Shown here: in pieces, positions 1 through 4,032 of the stretch | Layout of the letters: every line of letters begins with the position of its first letter | How positions within the stretch are numbered: the stretch's first letter is position 1 | Program-made: the position numbers and the translations under genes | Notes under the pieces: generated by a model | The model's database searches: none | Told to the model about the DNA's origin: nothing | What the model saw: only the letters and a program-made list of their open reading frames with translations | Assembly: GCA_020056025.1 (NCBI GenBank) | Contig: JAGVIO010000030.1 | Span: forward strand, 1 to 6,294 | Length of the DNA stretch: 6,294 nt | Direction: 5' to 3' | Source of the DNA: an archaeon | GTDB lineage: Archaea > Nanobdellota > Nanobdellia > Woesearchaeales > WJKL01

Positions 1-741
1 AGGATTATCTCTAACATTATTTCGTTCATTTATATCACCATAGTTTGTTTTTGTATTTAAATATTGTGTTTTATAGTTCTTTAATGTATCTTGTCCTACT
101 TTAGAATATTGTTTCATAGCATCTGCTGTTTTGAATGCTATGTTCTGCGATTGTTTCATTATATCCTGTGCTTCTTTTGCTTTTTGCAGGCTGTACATCC
201 TTTGTGCGTTCGCCATCGCTAGTGCATAGTTTTCAGATTGTTTCATTATTGCAGTTTGCTGTAGTTTCTGTATTTCCTGTGCTTTCTGCACTTTGTTCAG
301 AAGGATTGATTTAGCCGCAAATTGCTGTGGAGAGAAGGCTATATTTTGTTTTACATTGCCTGAAGCGGCATTTCCGCTTATTTCTTTTACAGTTCCGTCT
401 GAGAATGTCTTTAGCCTTGTATCTCCGCTTCCCGTGTATACTGTTTTTGTGACAGTTGGTGTTGTTGAAGCAGGAGCGCTCCACGTTACTTTTCCTGTAG
501 TTGGGTTTGTTGTTGGTACAGCATATCCTTTTCCGTATGATACCGGAGGTTTTGGTGCAGGTGCTGATGGCTTTGGTGCTGGTTTTGGTTTATCCTGCCT
601 AAAGTAGTCAAACGGCATGCAGTCATATTTGTTTACTTTGCCGTCCTGATCAGTATCTTCATAGAATCCGTATTTCTTTCTCAGGGTTTTGCTTTTCCTG
701 AACTTTCTGTTTGGGATGTTTCTGTACTTTCTGTATCCCAT
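1..741 (-). CDS. Partial structural-like protein: EF-hand-like loop, Pro-rich linker, Gln-rich helical region (3' end outside window)
   Basis: The frame opens with ATG at 741 and stays open to base 1, giving 247 residues with no stop, so the C-terminus is missing. Seen: a very basic N-terminus (about residues 1-24, rich in Arg, Lys and Tyr); a 12-residue EF-hand-type loop at 29-40 with D29, D31, D33, G34, V36, N37 and D40, followed by Cys41 (DCMPFD); a Pro/Ala/Lys linker at about 51-66; a Thr/Ser/Gly-rich section to about 135; then a Gln/Lys/Ala-rich, probably helical stretch from about 139. There is no signal peptide or membrane segment in the visible part. It starts 4 bases after the stop of the 29-residue ORF, so it is in the same operon as the two-helix membrane proteins upstream. 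I do not recognise the family. Calcium binding and a virion or surface structural role are inferences from the loop, the low-complexity layout and the neighbours. Confidence 0.8.
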   Translation of the reverse strand, partial: MGYRKYRNIPNRKFRKSKTLRKKYGFYEDTDQDGKVNKYDCMPFDYFRQDKPKPAPKPSAPAPKPPVSYGKGYAVPTTNPTTGKVTWSAPASTTPTVTKTVYTGSGDTRLKTFSDGTVKEISGNAASGNVKQNIAFSPQQFAAKSILLNKVQKAQEIQKLQQTAIMKQSENYALAMANAQRMYSLQKAKEAQDIMKQSQNIAFKTADAMKQYSKVGQDTLKNYKTQYLNTKTNYGDINERNNVRDNP

Positions 742-745
742 GTTT

Positions 746-835
746 TTACCCTAATGTCATTTGTTTCTCAATAGGTTTAGAAATAGGTCTTTCTTCTTCG
801 ATTGCGATATCCTCGTGAATGATTATTGATCTCAT
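746..835 (-). CDS. 29-residue hypothetical protein
   Basis: ATG at 835, TAA at 746-748. The product is small and charged: a hydrophobic start (MRSIIIH), an acidic cluster (EDIAIEEE), then IEKQMTLG at the end. It has no Cys and no membrane segment. A Shine-Dalgarno match AGAGG lies 6 bases before the ATG (842-846), and the stop is 4 bases before the next gene's ATG, which is typical of translational coupling. It sits between the capsid-like pair and the 247-residue protein, just after a stem-loop terminator candidate. Function unknown. It could be a short leader whose translation feeds the next gene, or a genuine small virion or accessory protein. The good ribosome site and tight spacing are the only support. 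Confidence 0.55.
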   Translation of the reverse strand: MRSIIIHEDIAIEEERPISKPIEKQMTLG

Positions 836-852
836 TTTATGCCTCTATCTAA

Positions 853-887
853 TTAAAAGAAAACAAAAAGGTAAGCTTATGCTTACC
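853..887 (-). terminator. Stem-loop plus T-rich tract after the capsid-like pair
   Basis: Read on the minus strand, GGTAAGC pairs perfectly with GCTTACC (7 bp) around a 4-base ATAA loop (870-887). A run TTTTTGTTTTCTTTT follows directly. The stem includes the TAA stop of the 119-residue gene. This matches the layout of an intrinsic terminator; archaeal polymerase stops mainly at the T tract. Its place inside an otherwise tight operon suggests partial termination, giving much more message for the two membrane proteins than for the genes beyond. Confidence 0.7.
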
Positions 888-1242
888 AGCTTATGAATTC
901 AGTTACTATCGATGCAATACCAATTATACCGATGACAGCAAGTACTCCTGTTCCTGAGGTTGCAGTCAGGCAGTTTGCTCCTGTTGCAGTTGCCTGAGTA
1001 GTGTTTGCAGTGCATGCAGCACATGTTGTGCTGTAGTTATAGTATGGATCGACGCATGCAGGATATGTTCCTACAGTCCATCCTATAAGCGACAAGCCTG
1101 AGTAGAATGGGCTTGTCGTGTATGTCATTACACCCGCAAATGTAGTCAGTATAGTGCCTCCTACATAAAGAGCCAGTATTGTATATACTAGCCTTTTGAC
1201 AACATTATTGATATTGAATCTGTTGTTAAATTTTACTGCCAT
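883..1242 (-). CDS. Two-helix small membrane protein with four-Cys loop, paralog B; putative capsid or envelope protein
   Basis: 119 residues. Short basic N-terminus (MAVKFNNRFN...VVKR), hydrophobic segment at about 18-39, a polar middle, a second hydrophobic segment at about 99-116, and the end EFISW. Residues 1-31 are identical to the upstream 90-residue paralog, and 52 of the first 57 match; 24 of the last 27 match. The difference is an extra 29 residues in the middle loop, carrying Cys63, Cys74, Cys77 and Cys91 (two possible disulfides) and two N-glycosylation sequons (N69-Y-S, N80-T-T), as expected for an exposed loop. The start is set by a strong AGGTGAT site in the 13-base gap after the paralog's stop. 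Layout resembles VP1/VP3-type major capsid proteins of spindle-shaped archaeal viruses (two hydrophobic helices, tandem paralogs). That assignment is inference; a pilin-like or other surface protein is the main alternative, though no class III signal peptide motif is seen. Confidence 0.85.
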   Translation of the reverse strand: MAVKFNNRFNINNVVKRLVYTILALYVGGTILTTFAGVMTYTTSPFYSGLSLIGWTVGTYPACVDPYYNYSTTCAACTANTTQATATGANCLTATSGTGVLAVIGIIGIASIVTEFISW

Positions 1243-1255
1243 TTATATCACCTGT
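1243..1255 (-). promoter_or_regulatory. Strong Shine-Dalgarno between the two paralogs
   Basis: The 13-base gap between the two paralogous genes reads ACAGGTGATATAA on the minus strand. AGGTGAT is a near-complete match to the anti-Shine-Dalgarno end of archaeal 16S rRNA (GGAGGTGAT), placed 4 bases before the ATG. It fixes the start of the 119-residue gene and suggests efficient translation of the second gene. Confidence 0.75.
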
Positions 1256-1528
1256 TTACCAAGTGATGAATTCAGTTACAATGCTTGCTATTCCTATTAT
1301 ACCTACAACAGCCAGTACTCCTGTGCTTGAAGTTGCAGTTATGTGGTTTGTGCTGTTAACAGTCCAACCTATCAAAGACAGTCCTGAATAGAATGGCGAT
1401 GATGTTCCAGTCATTACAGTTGCAAATGTGTTGATTATTGTTCCGCCTACGTACAAAGCTAATATTGTATACACCAATCTCTTGACTACGTTATTGATGT
1501 TAAACCTGTTGTTAAATTTTACTGCCAT
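1256..1528 (-). CDS. Two-helix small membrane protein, paralog A; putative major capsid or envelope protein
   Basis: 90 residues: basic N-terminus, hydrophobic segment at about 18-39, conserved SPFYSGLSLIGWTV at 44-57, a short polar loop with one sequon (N58-S-T), a second hydrophobic segment at about 71-87, and the end EFITW. It has no cysteine. It is the compact form of the downstream 119-residue protein. Over the 31 identical N-terminal residues 15 codons differ synonymously, so the duplication is old and the protein has been held by selection. It is first in the operon, with GAGGT 9 bases before the ATG and a TATA box further up. Two tandem paralogous two-helix proteins fit the VP1/VP3 pattern of fusellovirus-like spindle-shaped viruses, but I cannot show homology by eye. 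Cellular surface proteins remain possible. Confidence 0.85.
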   Translation of the reverse strand: MAVKFNNRFNINNVVKRLVYTILALYVGGTIINTFATVMTGTSSPFYSGLSLIGWTVNSTNHITATSSTGVLAVVGIIGIASIVTEFITW

Positions 1529-1537
1529 TTTTTATCT

Positions 1538-1556
1538 ACCTCGTTTGTTTTATATA
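1538..1556 (-). promoter_or_regulatory. TATA box and Shine-Dalgarno of the capsid-like operon
   Basis: On the minus strand TATATAAA lies at 1549-1556 and GAGGT at 1538-1542, before the ATG at 1528. The TATA centre is about 24 bases from the ATG, which would put the transcript start on the ATG and leave the GAGGT untranscribed. So the gene is either leaderless, or it is read from a start point or promoter further upstream that I could not identify. Confidence 0.5.
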
Positions 1557-1560
1557 TTTG

Positions 1561-1608
1561 AGGTCTAAGAATTCCTGATAGCCAGATAGACCTAATTCTG
1601 TCAGGCTA
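1561..1608. repeat. Nested inverted repeats upstream of the capsid-like operon
   Basis: AGGTCTA (1561-1567) and TAGACCT (1587-1593) form a perfect 7-bp inverted repeat directly upstream of the operon's TATA box. A second pair, CCTGA/TCAGG (1574-1578 and 1601-1605), and a third, TAGCC/GGCTA (1579-1583 and 1604-1608), interleave with it. AATTC also occurs twice, 24 bases apart. This could be an operator for the leftward operon or part of a recombination junction. It is not a recognisable tRNA. Confidence 0.4.
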
Positions 1609-1621
1609 CCCGACTGATTTA

Positions 1622-1852
1622 TTGATAAAGGAAGGGATAATATATAAGCTTGACCAATATGCTGATTACGGTGTGTCACATATGGAATTTCTTGTCCAAA
1701 GAGATATTTCCACAAAACAGGCTTTGTTATACCTGGGATTCAAAGAAGAAGATTTTCCAGTGATAAGCAAAAAAGACATTGAATCTGCTGTACATGACAA
1801 AAACATCTGTAATTTCCTTATTTCAAGGAATAATCTCGACTTTAGGTTTTAG
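1622..1852 (+). CDS. Hypothetical protein, possible 3' fragment of an interrupted gene
   Basis: The frame is open from 1562 (after a TGA at 1559-1561) to TAG at 1850-1852, with good coding character (many GAA, GAT, AAA and GTN codons). There is no ATG until 1682. Possible starts are TTG at 1622 (76 residues, used here), GTG at 1673 (59 residues, with a TATATAAG box at 1641-1648 placed roughly right for a leaderless message) and ATG at 1682. No Shine-Dalgarno precedes any of them. The open frame extends 20 codons upstream of the TTG, which suggests a gene that has lost its 5' end at the border of the leftward element. No family recognised; there is no membrane segment, and residues from about 27 look helical. 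It ends tail-to-tail with the phosphatase gene, overlapping it by 30 bases. Confidence 0.5.
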   Translation: MIKEGIIYKLDQYADYGVSHMEFLVQRDISTKQALLYLGFKEEDFPVISKKDIESAVHDKNICNFLISRNNLDFRF

Positions 1853-2320
1853 TTTCTGCTCAAACACCTTTATGAGCTCTTCATCTTCTTTATTGTTTCC
1901 TATAAACCATGGAGAGATCTCTATTGCTTCTCCGATAACCTGGCCTGGCTTGTCATCAATTATCATGATCTCATCCGGATTCACATTCATGTCTTCTGCT
2001 ATGAGATTAGGGTTCTTCTTGCCTTCCACAAGCGATTCTTTTCCGTATATCTTGGAAAAATAAGAAAAAAGATTTACTGCCTTAAGCTTCTGCTCAGTTA
2101 TATCCTTGCCAACAACTGAAAATGCAGCAAGGTCATACTTTTCTTTTGCCATCTTAAGAAACAGCTCTGCATTTGGCCTTGCGCTGATATAATATCTGCC
2201 GAATATGGTTTTGCCGCCATATTCCTCATAATCTTTCTTGAATTTTTTTAAGAAAAACAAAGGCTCTAAACTGAGCAGAGTCTCATCAACATCAACAACC
2301 AAAACCTTTTTGACCCCCAT
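1823..2320 (-). CDS. HAD-superfamily phosphatase, NLI-interacting-factor/FCP1-like
   Basis: 165 residues from ATG at 2320. Seen: HAD motif I DVDETL with nucleophile D10 and acid D12; RPNAELFLK at 48-56, typical of the FCP1/SCP (NIF) group; motif II Ser68; candidate motif III Lys101/Lys102; motif IV IIDDKP with D122 and D123. The chain is a bare core with almost no cap, as in FCP1-like phosphatases that act on proteins or large substrates. The eukaryotic relatives dephosphorylate the RNA polymerase II tail; the archaeal substrate is unknown, and a small-molecule or nucleotide substrate is possible. The frame is open up to an ATG at 2416, but a TATA box at 2343-2350 lies inside that extension and is about 26 bases from the ATG at 2320, so the short form is chosen. 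ATG 2329 is a second choice. Confidence 0.85.
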   Translation of the reverse strand: MGVKKVLVVDVDETLLSLEPLFFLKKFKKDYEEYGGKTIFGRYYISARPNAELFLKMAKEKYDLAAFSVVGKDITEQKLKAVNLFSYFSKIYGKESLVEGKKNPNLIAEDMNVNPDEIMIIDDKPGQVIGEAIEISPWFIGNNKEDEELIKVFEQKLKPKVEIIP

Positions 2321-2342
2321 GCTAATCATAAAATAATAATAC

Positions 2343-2356
2343 CTTATAAAGGTTTC
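2343..2356 (-). promoter_or_regulatory. BRE/TATA promoter of the HAD phosphatase (leaderless); near-palindromic
   Basis: The minus strand reads GAAACCTTTATAAG: a purine-rich BRE-like GAAA followed by TTTATAAG, centred about 26 bases before the ATG at 2320, so the message should start at or near the start codon. The site is nearly symmetric (ACCTTATAAAGGT on the plus strand), so it could also drive rightward transcription of the small remnant at 2396. Confidence 0.65.
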
Positions 2357-2395
2357 GGCAGGAAAAAGGGATTGTTCTAAGAAGAAGGGTTTGAA

Positions 2396-2560
2396 GTGTC
2401 CGAAAAAATCGGACAACTGAAATTAATAGCAGAAGATGGCAAAATGAGTCAGTTACAAACTGTAACCAACTGAAAATACAGGGACAATATGAGCAATATA
2501 AGCAGATAATGAAAGGGAAGCAGAAGATTACATCCTCCCTCGCCCTCATCTCTCTTTCTC
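2396..2560 (+). pseudogene. Small Gln/Lys-rich coding remnant, broken by a one-base shift
   Basis: From GTG at 2396 a frame gives 25 residues (VSEKIGQLKLIAEDG...QTVTN) and stops at TGA 2471-2473. One base back, the reading frame continues with QLKIQGQYEQYKQIMKGKQK and runs on. The two parts are joined by a copy of CAACTGAAA (QLK in each frame) at 2414 and 2467, 53 bases apart, one base short of an in-frame 54-base repeat. The antisense frame is Leu/Phe-rich, the usual shadow of a hydrophilic coding strand. I infer a decayed small coiled-coil gene, but chance cannot be excluded. The right end is approximate: the shifted frame runs on into the antisense of the YdjM gene. Confidence 0.3.
2398..2414. 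repeat. Perfect 6-bp hairpin with five-A loop
   Basis: GTCCGA (2398-2403) and TCGGAC (2409-2414) flank AAAAA. On the minus strand the loop is five T. A second hairpin, GTTACA/TGTAAC with a three-base loop, lies at 2452-2466, and a long-loop inverted repeat CTCGCC/GGCGAG at 2539-2544 and 2572-2577. No C/D-box or other known small-RNA signature was found in this 250-base stretch. The hairpins may be fold-back elements in the YdjM 3' region. Confidence 0.35.
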
Positions 2561-2607
2561 ATTTTTCTTTAGGCGAGCCAATAAGAATATTTTTCTTTGC
2601 AAAATCT

Positions 2608-3162
2608 CTAAATATAATCGCTTATCTTGTGCTTGATCTCTTCGTGCCATAACCATAAGAGTAAAATAACAGCATCCAAAGCAATTCCTAAGTCAGGCAA
2701 GTTAACCATAGATGTCAGATGTATTTTCCATGCTGTCATTGAGAATGGAAACAGCCACATCACTCCTTCTGGCGAGCCGCCTCCAATAACATAATCCATA
2801 AGCAGATGCAATAAGATACCAAATGCTGCCATATAGAAATATACAGCCCATTTTCTCATCTTGTCTGCTTTGCTTGCCTTGCGTCCTTTGCTGTTATACC
2901 ACAACACCAATCCAGGAATAAAGAAAATCAATGCAAGCAGAGGAGTATGTGTTATCCAGCCATGCTGTAAAAGCAAAGGAATATCAAACCCAAAAAACTG
3001 AGATAACATACGCAAAGGAACATCAATGTCTGGAAACAAGCCAAAGAACCCAGCGATAAAGATAGTATGCATTGTGAAATATTTCTTATGCTTAGTGATA
3101 TAATCCCTATAGATATCAGCTAAGATGACTGCTCCCAATACATGTGTTACTGCAAATGGCAT
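2608..3162 (-). CDS. YdjM-family (DUF457) inner-membrane, putative metal-dependent hydrolase
   Basis: 184 residues from ATG at 3162. Starts MPFAVTHVLG, the usual start of the family, with His7. Then FPDID (D45, D47), H67 and THTPL (H72) next to a hydrophobic helix, HLLMD (H119, D123) in another helix, and GVMWLFPF at 133-140. These conserved His/Asp residues at membrane edges are typical of YdjM-like proteins (Pfam LexA-binding, inner membrane-associated putative hydrolase). About four to five membrane segments are visible: 5-16, 32-44, 73-88, 105-124 and 158-172. The substrate is unknown in the family. A 14-residue upstream extension to ATG 3204 is rejected, because the TATA box at 3184-3191 lies within it and is about 26 bases from ATG 3162. 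It stands alone, not obviously in an operon. Confidence 0.85.
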   Translation of the reverse strand: MPFAVTHVLGAVILADIYRDYITKHKKYFTMHTIFIAGFFGLFPDIDVPLRMLSQFFGFDIPLLLQHGWITHTPLLALIFFIPGLVLWYNSKGRKASKADKMRKWAVYFYMAAFGILLHLLMDYVIGGGSPEGVMWLFPFSMTAWKIHLTSMVNLPDLGIALDAVILLLWLWHEEIKHKISDYI

Positions 3163-3183
3163 AAAGAGAAAATACAGCAAAAG

Positions 3184-3200
3184 AATATAAACCTTTCTAT
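3184..3200 (-). promoter_or_regulatory. BRE/TATA promoter of the YdjM gene (leaderless)
   Basis: The minus strand reads ATAGAAAGGTTTATAT (3185-3200) and one more T. The TATA part is centred about 26 bases before ATG 3162. The same 16 bases occur at the antitoxin promoter (3927-3942), so this is probably the organism's preferred core promoter. Confidence 0.7.
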
Positions 3201-3252
3201 GCAACTGGTATTGAACAGAAAGAGATTATGTTCAATCGCTACAGGCAGAATT

Positions 3253-3654
3253 TTATATCATCTTCATTACATCGCCTGTGTTATATACCTTCACCTTATC
3301 CTGCATTTTAAGTCTTTTGTCATTAGACCATATAGCTCCTTTTAATCTCAAAGCCAATGCAAAATATAGAATATCATTTTCATCCGGAGAAATCTGTTCT
3401 GCTTCAATCATAAACTTTGAATATTCTTCTTTTGGAACTACAGTTATAATCTCTTTCAGCTGATGCATGATTGTAATGAACTGCTCTCTTGTCCTGTGGG
3501 TTTTCTCCATAATCTCCTGCTCATGTTTGAAGAATTCATCAATGATAAATTCGCAGGTATACAGATTAATATCTTCATTGAATATCAATTCAGCAGTCAA
3601 GCTGTTCTTGATAAGCGCAGAAAACAAGACATTTGCGTCAATGACTAGAATCAT
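3253..3654 (-). CDS. PIN-domain ribonuclease toxin (VapC-like)
   Basis: 133 residues, the normal length of a single PIN domain. The acidic metal-binding residues are all present: D6 in VIDANVL, E40 in IIDEFF, D94 in DENDILYFALAL and D112 in SNDKRL, so it should be an active Mg-dependent RNase. DANVLFSALIKNS at the start is characteristic of archaeal PIN toxins of the PIN_2 kind. It follows the antitoxin gene with a 2-base gap, so the two are co-transcribed. AGG 7 bases upstream of the ATG, inside the antitoxin's 3' end, is a weak ribosome site, consistent with lower toxin than antitoxin synthesis. VapC toxins usually cut tRNA or the rRNA sarcin-ricin loop; the target here is unknown. Confidence 0.9.
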   Translation of the reverse strand: MILVIDANVLFSALIKNSLTAELIFNEDINLYTCEFIIDEFFKHEQEIMEKTHRTREQFITIMHQLKEIITVVPKEEYSKFMIEAEQISPDENDILYFALALRLKGAIWSNDKRLKMQDKVKVYNTGDVMKMI

Positions 3655-3656
3655 TT

Positions 3657-3878
3657 TCAGGCCTTGTGCTTTTTCATTGCTTTTGCTGAAACGTCTCTTC
3701 CTAATTTTAAGGCATCTTCCTCTGTGAATTCGCTGTCTTTAGTAAACTCCTTGAATTTCTTCAGCATTACCACTCTTTTCTTTATTGCTTCCCTGGCTAC
3801 TGCGCTCCAATTTATGTCTGGAAAACTGTCCATCTCTCTCTTCAGATCTTCAGGAACAGATAATGTTATGCTTACCAT
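3657..3878 (-). CDS. Ribbon-helix-helix antitoxin (VapB/CopG-like)
   Basis: 73 residues. The N-terminal MVSITLSVPEDLKREMD strand and helix plus NWSAVAREAIKKRV (23-36) form a typical ribbon-helix-helix DNA-binding domain. The charged tail (about 40-73, FTEEDALKLGRD...) is the likely toxin-binding part. It precedes the PIN toxin with a 2-base gap, the standard VapB-VapC order. The start is fixed by a perfect GGAGGT 6 bases before the ATG. Upstream is a TATA box with a palindrome near the expected transcript start, fitting autorepression by the antitoxin or the complex. Confidence 0.88.
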   Translation of the reverse strand: MVSITLSVPEDLKREMDSFPDINWSAVAREAIKKRVVMLKKFKEFTKDSEFTEEDALKLGRDVSAKAMKKHKA

Positions 3879-3884
3879 ATTTTT

Positions 3885-3942
3885 ACCTCCAGTATATTAC
3901 GTTTAATATGTATAATACGTTCAAATATATAAACCTTTCTAT
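3885..3942 (-). promoter_or_regulatory. vapBC promoter, palindromic operator candidate and GGAGGT site
   Basis: Minus strand, upstream to downstream: BRE/TATA ATAGAAAGGTTTATAT (3927-3942, with the T/A run continuing to 3923), an expected transcript start near 3902, then GGAGGT at 3885-3890. Across the expected start point lies a perfect inverted repeat ATATTA/TAATAT with 4-base spacer (3894-3909). TACGTT also occurs twice, 18 bases apart (3898-3903 and 3916-3921). RHH antitoxins bind short palindromes overlapping their own promoters, so this is the likely autoregulatory site. Leader about 25 bases. Confidence 0.65.
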
Positions 3943-4032
3943 TTCCAAGACAATTTATTCTCTTTATTGAAAGAAGTTCTTGACAGAAACACCAAAAATG
4001 CGAAGCTATATTTTTAAGAAAACTGTACAAAC

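Noticed and set aside
293..607. Plus-strand ORF of 104 residues
   Set aside because: It is exactly opposite the well-supported 247-residue minus-strand frame. Its Phe/Gly/Val-rich composition is the shadow of the Pro/Lys/Thr-rich gene.
1561..1610. tRNA or tRNA-derived attachment site
   Set aside because: The inverted repeats do not fold into a cloverleaf, and no T-loop GTTCRA or anticodon arm is present on either strand.
2321..2416. N-terminal extension of the phosphatase to ATG 2416
   Set aside because: The TATA box at 2343-2350 lies inside it at leaderless spacing to ATG 2320, and the HAD core begins right after that ATG.
2322..2549. Minus-strand 75-residue Leu/Phe/Cys-rich ORF
   Set aside because: No ribosome site. 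It overlaps the phosphatase promoter and is antisense to a hydrophilic coding-like segment.
2440..2610. C/D-box guide RNA between the phosphatase and YdjM genes
   Set aside because: CTGA (D-box-like) occurs several times, but no RTGATGA C box lies at a suitable distance on either strand.
3163..3204. 14-residue N-terminal extension of the YdjM protein
   Set aside because: The TATA box at 3184-3191 lies inside it, and the family normally starts at MPFAVTH.
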